Source: Citromicrobium bathyomarinum
GTDB lineage: Bacteria; Pseudomonadota; Alphaproteobacteria; Sphingomonadales; Sphingomonadaceae
Assembly: GCF_021021475.1 (NCBI RefSeq)
Contig: NZ_JAINWL010000001.1
Location: 620,001-684,000 of the forward strand
Reading direction: 5' to 3'
Length of the DNA stretch: 64,000 nt
Shown here: positions 13,353 to 20,939 of the stretch, piece after piece
How positions within the stretch are numbered: position 1 is the stretch's first letter
How the letters are laid out: each line of letters starts with the position of its first letter
Notes under the pieces: generated by a model
The model's database searches: none
Seen by the model: only the letters and a program-made list of their open reading frames with translations
What the model was told of the DNA's origin: nothing
Program-made: the position numbers and the translations under genes

Positions 13353-13724
13353 TTACTTGGGCCGCTTGGCGCCGTACTTCGAACGGCTCTGCTTGCGGTC
13401 CTTGACGCCCTGCGTGTCGAGCACGCCGCGCAGCACGTGGTAGCGCACGCCGGGAAGGTCGCGCACACGGCCGCCGCGGATCAGCACGACGCTGTGTTCC
13501 TGCAGGTTGTGGCCTTCGCCCGGGATGTAGCTGATGACTTCGCGCTGGTTGGTCAGGCGAACCTTGGCCACCTTGCGCAGAGCCGAGTTCGGCTTCTTCG
13601 GGGTCGTCGTATAGACGCGGGTGCAGACGCCGCGCTTCTGCGGGTTCTGCTCCATCGCAGGGACCTTCGACTTGGTCTTCTGCGGGGTGCGGCCCTTGCG
13701 GACCAGCTGGTTGATCGTCGGCAT
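13353..13724 (-). CDS. rpsL: 30S ribosomal protein S12, with Arg88
   Basis: A 123-aa S12 at the decoding centre. [12 protein letters not shown] with Lys43 is intact. The second streptomycin-related loop reads [13 protein letters not shown], so position 88 (E. coli numbering with Met as 1) is Arg instead of the usual Lys. It is the first gene of the str operon here. No promoter could be assigned with confidence in the upstream spacer. Confidence 0.98.
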   Translation of the reverse strand: MPTINQLVRKGRTPQKTKSKVPAMEQNPQKRGVCTRVYTTTPKKPNSALRKVAKVRLTNQREVISYIPGEGHNLQEHSVVLIRGGRVRDLPGVRYHVLRGVLDTQGVKDRKQSRSKYGAKRPK

Positions 13725-14128
13725 ATTAGTCCTTCGGTTAAACTAACCGGCCTCGTCAGGTCCGTTTGCCCTTCACAGCCGGATACGGCGCGAAAGCGCC
13801 ACCGGCTCAGGACAAACGGGCTTGAGCGGGACCGTCCATCTTGCTGGATGGCTTCGCGTGTGCGTTCGAATGAAGTGTATCGGGGTCGTCCATCGCGAGT
13901 CCCCGCGGAAGCTGGGACCTTGCCTCTGCCCGGCGCAGCGCCTGCGGCACGAGACCCCAGCGTGCGCTGGGGATCACGAACAAACGAGCCTGAAACGCTC
14001 CACCCGAACACGCCCGCAAGGGGCCATCCGGATTACTCTGACGGCTGCCCGGCCCTGGTGGGGCTCCGAAAAACGAAAAGGCCATCGCGAGTCGCGACAG
14101 CCCCGGGACAAAACCGGCAATGTTCAGC
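13725..14128. other. Spacer upstream of rpsL with REP-like palindrome
   Basis: No convincing gene is present between rpsL and the hypothetical gene at 14177. The region contains the palindrome CCCCAGCGTGCGCTGGGG (13955-13972), a motif style common in intergenic repeats of sphingomonads. The leader and promoter of the str operon should lie here, but no clear -35/-10 pair was found. Confidence 0.5.
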
Positions 14129-14204
14129 TCTATAAGCCTTGGCGGGAGCTAGCCCTCGCCTCGGTTGGTGGTGCGCTTAGTTGGATTTGGGGGCTGGGTC
14201 AAGG
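14129..14204. repeat. Imperfect direct repeat, copy 1
   Basis: The 63 bp from 14142 (GCGGGAGCTAGCC onward to TCAAGG) match 15182-15243 at about 84 percent, with one single-base gap. Weaker similarity begins a little earlier at a TATA-containing stretch. Copy 1 covers the last codons and the stop of the hypothetical gene at 14177-14635. Confidence 0.75.
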
Positions 14205-14635
14205 CCGTCGGTTGGCGGCGCGGCGCTCAATTGGCGCAAGTGTTCGGCAAGCGCCAACCCCAGATCCTGGTAGCGATACGGGCCGACGTGATATTCGGGT
14301 ACCGATCTCTCGGCCACCCCGAAAGGCAGGGTCGGCCCGGGCAGGTCGGGCGGATCAAGTGCGCCGCCCTCATCTTCCCACGCCTTCATCGGCTCCGCTG
14401 GCTCGCCAGCCTCCGATGGTTCGGTGTAGGAGCCATAGATGATGGTCGCGTGCCCCTGCGGCGGGGCGGGATTGCTGGCGGCACCGGCACTCGGTCGCAC
14501 GTCGCGCAACGCGCGGATGCGCTCGGCATATTCGGCAACCTTGGCGAAATGGTCGTCGCGCGCGGCGGTATCGCCGGAAGCACTGGCCCGCATGACTGCG
14601 GCCTGGTGCGCGTGAAGCAGTTCGTTCAGTTCCAT
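14177..14635 (-). CDS. Hypothetical protein with proline-rich C-terminal half
   Basis: A 152-aa protein that I do not recognise. The N-terminal 50 residues look helical (MELNELLHAHQAAVMRAS and HFAKVAEYAERIRALRDV). The middle and end are Pro/Gly-rich and acidic. No signal peptide or membrane segment is visible. The ATG has a good AGGGGG Shine-Dalgarno 6 nt upstream, which supports it as a real gene. It lies downstream of the cold-shock-like gene on the same strand. Confidence 0.6.
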   Translation of the reverse strand: MELNELLHAHQAAVMRASASGDTAARDDHFAKVAEYAERIRALRDVRPSAGAASNPAPPQGHATIIYGSYTEPSEAGEPAEPMKAWEDEGGALDPPDLPGPTLPFGVAERSVPEYHVGPYRYQDLGLALAEHLRQLSAAPPTDGLDPAPKSN

Positions 14636-14719
14636 GGAAAACCCCCTAAGTGCCGTGCAAACCGGTAAGGCAGCGGCCCCGGGCGCAGCGCATGCGCCGG
14701 ACCCGGGGCCGCCATCGGA

Positions 14720-14932
14720 TCAGGCCTTCTGGGGCTCCAGGTTGGTGGCCTGCGCCTTGGCACCGCTGACCTGCTTCGTTTCGTATCCGAAGCGCTGGCC
14801 CTGCTTGGGCTCGGCAGCGTCATCCTTGAGGTCGGCCTTGGAGAAAGCGAGCGCATCGCCGCCCTTTTCGGGGGTGATCATGCCACTGCCCTTGCCGGTG
14901 TCGTAGCTGTGAATCTTGCCATAATGAGTCAT
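14720..14932 (-). CDS. Cold-shock-domain-like protein with degenerate RNA-binding motifs
   Basis: A 70-aa protein aligned by eye to the cold-shock domain: GKIHSYDTGKGSGMITPEKGG corresponds to the CspA region [20 protein letters not shown]. The aromatic residues of RNP1 (KGFGFI) are replaced (KGSGMI), and RNP2 (VFVHF) reads ALAFS. The start at 14932 matches the family N-terminus. The fold is probable; nucleic-acid binding by the classic aromatic platform is doubtful. Confidence 0.75.
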   Translation of the reverse strand: MTHYGKIHSYDTGKGSGMITPEKGGDALAFSKADLKDDAAEPKQGQRFGYETKQVSGAKAQATNLEPQKA

Positions 14933-15181
14933 GATTTTATCTTTCGATTTCGCGCAGGCGTTCATCAGCGACCGCTTGTGCGCGGGCTAAGAGGCGAAAT
15001 GGAAAGAAGGAAGGGCAACTGGCCCTCGGGACCGTCGATCGCGACTGGTAGCTGACTAATAAATGGTGCCAATTCGCTCAGTTACAAGGTGCTGGTAGGA
15101 GCTACAGGCAAAGAAAACGGGTTATTACGTTTCTCGACGGGCTTGGGGTATTACTTTCTATGGTCCGCTGTATAGGCGCCC
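14933..15181. other. Spacer between cold-shock-like gene and repeat copy 2
   Basis: About 250 bp with lower GC than the flanking genes and no credible gene. It must contain the promoter for the minus-strand cold-shock-like gene, but I see no clear consensus pair. Confidence 0.45.
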
Positions 15182-15243
15182 GCGGGAGCTAGCCATCGCC
15201 TCGGTTGGCGGTGTGGGTGATTGGATTTGGAGGTGGGTTAAGG
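15176..15243. repeat. Imperfect direct repeat, copy 2, at the 3' edge of the RT gene
   Basis: This copy matches 14142-14204 (see copy 1). It ends exactly over the stop codon and last codon of the reverse-transcriptase gene. The arrangement is consistent with the RT cassette having been joined to DNA derived from the end of the neighbouring hypothetical gene. Confidence 0.7.
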
Positions 15244-16155
15244 CGCACTCTGACCATCATGCCCTTCGACCTGACGCCTCTGCGCAATACGCCCTGCGAT
15301 CTTCCGGTCGATCATTTCCCGCTCCTTCTCGCGAGAAGCCTGGCGTTGCGCTCGCAGTTCCGCCAACCGCTTGAACTGACGATTAGGCAATCGAAGACCA
15401 CCGTTGGTCACGATTACGCCGGTAATATCGGCGGGACGGCAAAAGAGACCAACCTCCTTGTCTCGGCGCAATCGCATACCGTGCTTGTGTACTATTTTCT
15501 TCACACCCCAGACGGCCTCACCCGGGATCACCGGGCCAGAAATTGTTAGGTCATCAGCGTAGACACTGTGAATGAGCCCCCGCTCGTCAACCAAACGCGC
15601 GATCTCATTCCACATTCCAACCTTTGAGTAGAAGGCTACGACCGGACTACAGGGCGAGCCTTGCGGCAAAGAACCATCCTTGGTGACCAATGACGTCAAG
15701 ATCGATGCAACATCCGGCGGGCAGTGGAGTTCATTCAAAAACATTCCGGCAACTGCCGATGTGGTGCAACTTGGGAAATAATCTGCAATATCCAGCATGC
15801 AGAAAGCGGTCGAGCCAAGATGTCTCGCCGCATTATCGACATATGATCGACCTTTGACCGGACTAAAGAGCCAATCAGGGGGGCGCGCACTGGATAATAG
15901 TCGGCCTATTCGGCGTTGAACCTGCTTGAGATGCGGATGCGGGATATCGATAGGCCGGAATGCGCGAGCCTCATCCGCATCCGGCTCTTCCGAGCGCCAC
16001 TCGTCACCCTTTTTGGACTTCCATCGCCGGACGTAAGGCAAGTCTAAATTTAAAGCAGCAGCCAGTGCCTCAGGCTTGAGCAACAAACGTTCAGCTAATA
16101 GCCTCCGATTTGAAATGCGAAATAGCGCATTTCCTCTAAGTGAAGCTACCTTCAC
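15238..16155 (-). CDS. Retron-type reverse transcriptase
   Basis: A 305-aa RNA-directed DNA polymerase. Visible motifs in order are: IDIPHPHLKQVQRRI (about 69-83), the retron NAxxH motif as NAARH (108-112), the catalytic Asp in LDIADYFPSC (D122), LPQGSPCSP (163-171), YADD (199-202) followed by LTIS, and ITGVIVTNGG (244-253) at the place of the retron VTG triplet. There are no maturase or integrase domains, so it is not a group II intron. GTG start overlaps the XRE stop (GTGA). The gene has clearly lower GC than its neighbours, suggesting transfer. Confidence 0.92.
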   Translation of the reverse strand: MKVASLRGNALFRISNRRLLAERLLLKPEALAAALNLDLPYVRRWKSKKGDEWRSEEPDADEARAFRPIDIPHPHLKQVQRRIGRLLSSARPPDWLFSPVKGRSYVDNAARHLGSTAFCMLDIADYFPSCTTSAVAGMFLNELHCPPDVASILTSLVTKDGSLPQGSPCSPVVAFYSKVGMWNEIARLVDERGLIHSVYADDLTISGPVIPGEAVWGVKKIVHKHGMRLRRDKEVGLFCRPADITGVIVTNGGLRLPNRQFKRLAELRAQRQASREKEREMIDRKIAGRIAQRRQVEGHDGQSAP

Positions 16156-16451
16156 CTTCCCTCTTCCGAGCGCGCCTCAATAAGCTGCAACAAGCTTAGA
16201 ACTTTTGAAGCGATGTTTTTGCGAATTCCTTCGCCAGATTTCGCACTTTGCACATTCTCTGAAAAGAAGATTATCTCAGATACCGGAATGCCGAATTCAG
16301 AAGAATATTTCTCCAGTAAATCAATAGAAGGGTTCTTCATTCCCTTCTCTATTTCAGAGATATGAGAACTTGAAGCCCCTAGGCGACTTGCAAGCTCATT
16401 CTGCTTCAGGTCGTTGAAAACTCGAATGAGCCGGAGAGCCTCTCCTAACAT
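16152..16451 (-). CDS. XRE-family helix-turn-helix regulator of the retron locus
   Basis: A 99-aa protein with a Cro/CI-type HTH: LRLIRVFNDLKQNELASRLGASSSHISEIEKGMKNPS covers helices 1-4 (about residues 6-42). A short C-terminal helical region follows. The ATG at 16451 is chosen because AAGGAG lies 6 nt upstream; an upstream GTG at 16496 lacks such a site. It is coupled to the RT by a 4-bp overlap. It may bind the palindrome at 16982-16998 and repress its own operon, or act as the effector, as proposed for retrons that pair an RT with an HTH protein. Confidence 0.88.
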   Translation of the reverse strand: MLGEALRLIRVFNDLKQNELASRLGASSSHISEIEKGMKNPSIDLLEKYSSEFGIPVSEIIFFSENVQSAKSGEGIRKNIASKVLSLLQLIEARSEEGR

Positions 16452-16492
16452 GGTAAACTCCTTTCCAAGCTCAGCTAGATATAGGTTAGCGA

Positions 16493-16681
16493 TCACTCAA
16501 AGAATTCGAAAACTCTCAGCGCGAACCGTAAGACACGATAGACACAGAAACCGACTTTGAGGGCCAGTCTCAGAGTTCGCGGATTTCTGAGCTGCCCCAG
16601 AAACCCGTTACGCTCTCGCCCGATTTTACTCGGTCGATCACGCGATCGCTGTTGTCGGTGTGAGTCAGAAGAATCAGACAT
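16493..16681 (-). CDS. Small basic peptide with hydrophobic C-terminal helix
   Basis: A 62-aa ORF with AAAGGA about 8 nt before its ATG. The N-terminal 25 residues are Ser/Arg/Asp-rich and polar. Residues 31-62 alternate Arg/Lys with Leu/Val/Phe (TLRLALKVGFCVYRVLRFAL and so on), which suggests an amphipathic, membrane-active helix. It lies 41 bp upstream of the XRE gene in the same direction. No homologue is known to me. It could be a toxin or effector of the locus, or a chance ORF overlapping non-coding RNA. Confidence 0.5.
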   Translation of the reverse strand: MSDSSDSHRQQRSRDRPSKIGRERNGFLGQLRNPRTLRLALKVGFCVYRVLRFALRVFEFFE

Positions 16682-16970
16682 ATCTAATTCCTTTCTTCGT
16701 TGGCCCCAGCACACAGCCCACCGCGGACTGCACTGACTGGGGGCTCTCACCCAACGAAGAGTCGGACCCGACAACTTCACCAAATATCTAGACGCGATAG
16801 CGGCTCTAGCTATCGCGTCTGCTTCCCCCGCGCGCCCTCGGACCCCCGGGGCCCGGCCTTGAGCGGAAAAAACGGTAGAGGCTAAGCCTCCTCGCTCCAT
16901 AATCGAAGCTCAGTATGAGAACTTGTTCCGAAGAACTCACATTCCCTACATAGCGGACGCTTTCCGCATT
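16682..16970 (-). ncRNA. Candidate retron msr-msd non-coding RNA region
   Basis: About 290 nt of non-coding, hairpin-rich sequence lies between the inferred transcription start and the small peptide gene, which is where retrons carry their template RNA. On the minus strand it contains GUUC-UUCG-GAAC (16936-16925), GAGGCT/AGCCTC followed by a T6 run (16890-16867), a perfect 12-bp stem AGACGCGATAGC/GCTATCGCGTCT with a 7-nt loop (16790-16820), and TCTTCGTTGG/CCAACGAAGA enclosing 47 nt (16694-16760). I could not fix the a1/a2 pairing or the branching guanosine, so the boundaries are provisional. Confidence 0.55.
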
Positions 16971-16976
16971 GCAAGG

Positions 16977-17005
16977 ATTATATTCGCTCTGAGCGAATTA
17001 TTTTC
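16977..17005 (-). promoter_or_regulatory. Promoter with palindromic operator for the retron-like operon
   Basis: A perfect -10 hexamer TATAAT lies at 16982-16977 (minus strand). Exactly 17 nt upstream is a weak -35 (GAAAAT). The spacer is filled by the palindrome ATTCGCTCTGAGCGAAT (16982-16998, 8-bp arms around one base). A dyad placed between -35 and -10 is a typical repressor site. The nearby XRE protein is the obvious candidate ligand, by inference. Confidence 0.65.
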
Positions 17006-17046
17006 ATCTGTCCTACTCCGCCACGTTCTGCAATCTACCTGCGGCT

Positions 17047-17757
17047 ATGCCCTCAGATGAGTCTTTCGATGGGTCCGCCGAGGACCGTCGCTCAAACACG
17101 CCCTCCCCGGCTCCACGCGATACAGGTTCCGCTTCGGGGCAAGCCGTCTGCCACCGGCGGACGGGTCGCCAGGCGACCTCCGCCGTGGCCTATACCGGTG
17201 ATCTGCCCGAGGACGACGATCCGCTGCTCTCCTTCGCGCCCTACCTGCACACACATCCGCGCTCCAACTCGATCACGCCCGAGCGGCAGCGGCGGTTCGT
17301 CGCCACGCTCGCCGCGACGGGGATCGTCACGCAGGCGGCGCGTTCCATCGGGAAGAGCGTGGAGGCGCTCTACAAGCTGCGCAGCAAGCCCGGGGCGGAA
17401 GGGTTCGCCGCCGCGTGGGATGCGGCGCTGGAGCGGGGGATGCAGCGGCTGGAGGATTGTGCGCTCGAACGCGCGCTCAAGGGCACGCCCACGCCGATCG
17501 TCTCGGGCGGGAAGCTGCTCGGCACGTGGGACAAGCCGGACAACCAGCTGCTGCGCTTCCTCCTCCAGCATCGCCTGCCCCAGCGCTACGGCATCCAGAA
17601 TCTCGGCCCCGGCCATCCGGTGTACGAGAGCATCCGCAAGGAGGTGCTGGAGGAACAGCGCCGCAAGGACGCGGTGAGCGAACAGGAAGTGTTCGATTCG
17701 CTCGAAAAGAAGCTGTCGCTGATCCGCGAGCGGTACGGGATTGCGGAGGGGAGTTAG
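17047..17757 (+). CDS. Conserved HTH protein, phage terminase small subunit-like
   Basis: A 236-aa protein. From about residue 75, ITPERQRRFVATLAATGIVT, then QAARSIGKSVEALYKLR, resembles the N-terminal HTH of phage terminase small subunits and a related protein common in sphingomonad chromosomes. The C-terminal part is helical and charged. The first 50 residues are poorly ordered and no strong Shine-Dalgarno precedes 17047, so the true start may be further in. No large terminase or other phage gene is adjacent, so its role is unknown. Confidence 0.7.
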   Translation: MPSDESFDGSAEDRRSNTPSPAPRDTGSASGQAVCHRRTGRQATSAVAYTGDLPEDDDPLLSFAPYLHTHPRSNSITPERQRRFVATLAATGIVTQAARSIGKSVEALYKLRSKPGAEGFAAAWDAALERGMQRLEDCALERALKGTPTPIVSGGKLLGTWDKPDNQLLRFLLQHRLPQRYGIQNLGPGHPVYESIRKEVLEEQRRKDAVSEQEVFDSLEKKLSLIRERYGIAEGS

Positions 17758-17782
17758 CGCCAGAGCGATCCCGTCCCTACAC

Positions 17783-17848
17783 CCGTTCGTCCTGAGCTTG
17801 TCGAAGGGCGACCGCGCCAACGCCCTTCGACAAGCTCAGGGCGAACGG
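17783..17848. repeat. Long inverted repeat between convergent genes
   Basis: Arms of 28 bp (17783-17810 and 17821-17848) match at 27 of 28 positions around a 10-nt loop. The arm wording CCTGAGCTTGTCGAAGGGCG is a dispersed intergenic repeat seen in many sphingomonads. It separates two convergent genes and could end transcription from both sides. Confidence 0.8.
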
Positions 17849-17898
17849 TGGGTGGGGAGGCGCGCTCAGAGCGAAGGGACTCGCAACAGTGGCCCGCC

Positions 17899-18585
17899 TC
17901 AGCTCTGCGCCCAGCGGCGCACGAGGTTGTGGTAGAGCTGGGTGAGCTTGAGCACCTGGTGGTCGGTCGCGCCGCGATCCGCGCTCAATGCCTGGACGCT
18001 GGTGTCGAGGTCGAACAGCATTTCTCGCGCCGCGTTGTCTGCCACCAGCGATTGCAACCACAGGAAGCAGCTCACCCGCTCGCCCCGCGTCACCTCGGCC
18101 ACGCGGTGCAGCGTGGTGGAGGGGTAGAGCAGCAGCGAACCGGCGGGGTACTTGTGGCTCTGCGCGGGGCTGTTGCCCTCCACGATCAGCTCGCCCCCGT
18201 CATACTCCTCCGGCGGGGTGAGGAACAGGGTCGCGGACAGGTCCGTGCGGATGCGCGCGCCGGTGGCCGCGTGGTAGCGCACGGCATTGTCGACGTGCAG
18301 GCCGAAGGTCTCGCCCACGCCGTAGCGGTTGAACAGCGGGGGGAAGACCGTGTGCGGCAGGGCGGCGGAAAGGAAGGTGGCGCTCTCCATCAGCGCGCTG
18401 CTGACCACCTGCTGGGCGGCGCGGGCGGCCTGCCCATCCTCGGGCAATTGCCGGTTGCGCTTGGCCTTGGCTGCGCCCGCGCCGCTGGTCGCGTTGCCAT
18501 CGACCCACGGCGCGGCGAGGAGGCGGGCACGCAGGTCCGCCGCCTCCTCGCTCGTGAGCACATCGGGGATGTGCAGCATCATCAT
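17899..18585 (-). CDS. PKHD-type Fe(II)/2-oxoglutarate hydroxylase (PiuC/YbiX family)
   Basis: A 228-aa dioxygenase. The iron ligands are visible as HVD (H97, D99) and H160 in TTLHRVAEVTRGER, and the 2-oxoglutarate-binding Arg is R170. The family Pro-4-hydroxylase fold ends with LVRRWAQS. The gene lies 20 bp downstream of a TonB-dependent siderophore receptor, the same pairing as fiu-ybiX in E. coli. The exact substrate of the family is not settled. Three consecutive ATGs (18585, 18582, 18579) are possible starts. Confidence 0.93.
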   Translation of the reverse strand: MMMLHIPDVLTSEEAADLRARLLAAPWVDGNATSGAGAAKAKRNRQLPEDGQAARAAQQVVSSALMESATFLSAALPHTVFPPLFNRYGVGETFGLHVDNAVRYHAATGARIRTDLSATLFLTPPEEYDGGELIVEGNSPAQSHKYPAGSLLLYPSTTLHRVAEVTRGERVSCFLWLQSLVADNAAREMLFDLDTSVQALSADRGATDHQVLKLTQLYHNLVRRWAQS

Positions 18586-18605
18586 CGCAGCCTCGCTTGC
18601 GCCTG

Positions 18606-20939
18606 TCAGAAGTTGGCGGTCAGCGTGAAGAAGGCCGACCGGCCCGGCGCGATATAGCTGAACGGCGAGCCGGAGCGATAGATCGCATCGTAATAGCGCT
18701 TGTCCGTCAGGTTGAGCACGTTGACCCGCGCCTCCAGATTGTCACTGATGCGATAGCGCGCGACCGCGTCGAACCGGGCGTATCCCGGCACCATCGCCGT
18801 GCCTGCGAGCTGGCTGCCGCCGTACATCTCGTCCTGGTAGTACACCTGGCCGCCGATCTCGAACCGGCTGGTGACCATCACCGTGGCGAGCAGCTGCGCG
18901 GTGTGCTGCGGGATGTTGGCGAAGCGGCGGCCGACATTGTCCGGGTTGGCCGATTCGGTGATCGTCGCATCGGTGTAGGTATAGCCGCCGAACAGCTGGA
19001 GCGTGTCGGCGATCGAGCCGGCGAAGGTCAGCTCCACGCCCTGGCTGCGCAGCGTGCCCACATTGGTGTAGGGCTGTCCGCGCCCTCCGCTTTCGCGCGC
19101 GTTCTCCTTCTCGATCCGGAACGCCGCCGCGGTCAGCAGCAGGTTGCCGCCGAACAGTTCCGCCTTGGCCCCCGCTTCCCACGAGGTGTTCTGTTCGGGC
19201 TGGAAGTCGATCGTGTCGGTGCTGATCCCGTCATAGCTCGCCCCCGCCCCGTCGAGCTGCTCGCCGCTGGGGTTCGAACTGGTCGCGTAGGAGACATAGA
19301 GGGTCGAGGAGGCGGAGGGCTTGTACACCGCCGAAGCCTGCCAGTTGAAGAAATCCGCGCTGTAGCTGAGCGATTGCGCAGGCTGCGGGCCGAAGAACCC
19401 GTCCGACGGGGGGCTGTAATAATCGACATCGAAGGTATCGAGCCGCCCGCCCAGGACCACGCGGAACGCGTCGGTAAACTTGATCGTGTCAACCAGATAG
19501 GCCCCGAAATTGCGCGCCTTGGTGACGGTCGGCCCGGTCTGGGTATCGGGCCCGATCGGGATCTCGTAGCCCAGCACGGGGTCCGGATCGAACAGGTCGT
19601 AGACGAACCCGCCCGGCACCGCGATGACATTGCCCTGCGCATCCTCGACCGCAGACGGCACGTCGAGCCGGTAGGCATCGATCCGCTCGTCGCTGAAATC
19701 ACCGCCGAGCACGATTTCGTGCGTAATCCCGCCGGTGCGCGCGGTCGCAGTCGCGTAAGTGCTGTTCGCCCAATAGGAATTGTTGCGCCAGCTGCTCTTC
19801 ATCGCCGGGCTGACGGTAAATTCGCTCTCTGGCACCGGCACGCCGCCGCTGCGCGGGCAGTCGCCGTTTGCATTGCGTTGCACGGTGCACAGCTTGGGCT
19901 CGCTCACCGCGTAGCGGTTCCAGGTCTCGCCATAGCGGGTGATCGAGTGGAACGAGAGGTCCGCAATCGGGCTCCATTCGATCTCGACCGTGCCGATGTC
20001 CGCGCCGTTGGAAATGAAGTCGCGGCCCACCACGCCGTAGAAATTGTCGCGATCGACCAGATAGGGCTGCTGCGTGGTCGAATCGAACGGGTGGCCGTAA
20101 TCGGGCACCCCGTCGAGGCGGTAGAGATAGTAGTCGGCATTGATGCTGAGCGTATCAGTGATCGCGAGCGTGCCCGCGATCGCCCCGCCGTAGCGGCGCG
20201 CACCAACATAGTCGCGGCCCGGCGTATCGGCATCGTGATACAGGCCGTTGACGCGGATCGCAGCCGCATCGCTCAGTTCGTAGTTCGCATCGATCGTGCC
20301 GCGATAATAATTCTCGGTCCCCACGCCGCCCTCGGCGACGACGAAGTCGTTGCCGAACTGCGCGCGCTTGGACTGCAGGCTGACCAGCCCGCCGGTGGTC
20401 CCACGCCCGCCGAACACCGCGCTGGGGCCCTTGATCACCTCGAGCTGTTCGACCGCGAATATCTCGCGGCTGGTCACGCCCGGATCGCGCAGGCCATCGA
20501 TATAGACGTCGTTTCGCGCCTCGAACCCGCGGATGAAGATACGGTCACCGAAAGCATTGCCACCCTCGCCCGTACCCAGCGTCACGCCCGGCGTACTGCG
20601 GACGATCTCGCGGAAGCTGGTCGCGCCGATATCCTCGATCACTTCCTTGGTGATGACCGTCTGCGACTTGGGCGTGTCGAGCACCGAGTCGGTGAATTTA
20701 CCGTCACTCGATTCCGCCTTGTAGGGCGCTTCGGGCTCCGCATTCACGTTCACGTCGGGGCGCTGGCCGGTGACAACGATATCGGGATTGCGCTGCTCGT
20801 CGGCGTGGGCCGGAACCGCGATGAACGCCGCGCCGAACGCGCCGGCGAGCAGCGCGGTGCCCTGTCCGCTGGCCGAGGGGCGACCGGCGGAGCGGCGGGT
20901 GGACGGGCGTGAACCACGGAAAAAATTGGAATCGGACAA
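18606..20939 (-). CDS. TonB-dependent siderophore receptor (Fiu-like)
   Basis: A 777-aa outer-membrane receptor. An Arg-rich N-terminus and hydrophobic stretch end with the signal-peptidase site AHA at about residue 47. The TonB box region DIVVTG follows, then the plug domain (SQTVITKEVIEDIG, FIRGFEARNDVYIDGLRD, VIKGPSAVFGGRGTTGG) and a beta-barrel ending in Phe. The likely substrate is a ferric catecholate. The only plausible start is a TTG at 20939; its GGGAGG Shine-Dalgarno is 7 nt upstream but is held in a hairpin. Iron regulation through Fur is likely, but I see no convincing box. Confidence 0.94.
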   Translation of the reverse strand: MSDSNFFRGSRPSTRRSAGRPSASGQGTALLAGAFGAAFIAVPAHADEQRNPDIVVTGQRPDVNVNAEPEAPYKAESSDGKFTDSVLDTPKSQTVITKEVIEDIGATSFREIVRSTPGVTLGTGEGGNAFGDRIFIRGFEARNDVYIDGLRDPGVTSREIFAVEQLEVIKGPSAVFGGRGTTGGLVSLQSKRAQFGNDFVVAEGGVGTENYYRGTIDANYELSDAAAIRVNGLYHDADTPGRDYVGARRYGGAIAGTLAITDTLSINADYYLYRLDGVPDYGHPFDSTTQQPYLVDRDNFYGVVGRDFISNGADIGTVEIEWSPIADLSFHSITRYGETWNRYAVSEPKLCTVQRNANGDCPRSGGVPVPESEFTVSPAMKSSWRNNSYWANSTYATATARTGGITHEIVLGGDFSDERIDAYRLDVPSAVEDAQGNVIAVPGGFVYDLFDPDPVLGYEIPIGPDTQTGPTVTKARNFGAYLVDTIKFTDAFRVVLGGRLDTFDVDYYSPPSDGFFGPQPAQSLSYSADFFNWQASAVYKPSASSTLYVSYATSSNPSGEQLDGAGASYDGISTDTIDFQPEQNTSWEAGAKAELFGGNLLLTAAAFRIEKENARESGGRGQPYTNVGTLRSQGVELTFAGSIADTLQLFGGYTYTDATITESANPDNVGRRFANIPQHTAQLLATVMVTSRFEIGGQVYYQDEMYGGSQLAGTAMVPGYARFDAVARYRISDNLEARVNVLNLTDKRYYDAIYRSGSPFSYIAPGRSAFFTLTANF

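Noticed and set aside
15238-16155. Group II intron or diversity-generating retroelement RT
   Set aside because: No maturase or endonuclease domain, no intron RNA domains V/VI, and no template/variable repeat pair seen; the NAxxH and ITG motifs point to a retron-type RT.
16919-16940. LexA-type SOS box near the retron ncRNA (GAAC/GTTC words)
   Set aside because: Spacing does not match the alphaproteobacterial GTTC-N7-GTTC box; the words form a UUCG-capped hairpin instead.
17047-17757. Evidence for a prophage based on the terminase-like HTH gene
   Set aside because: No large terminase, portal, capsid or integrase is adjacent; similar solitary genes are common in this bacterial group.
18597-20912. 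A 771-codon open frame on the plus strand opposite the siderophore receptor
   Set aside because: It is a GC-driven shadow of the receptor gene; its translation shows no family pattern, while the minus-strand product is clearly a TonB-dependent receptor.
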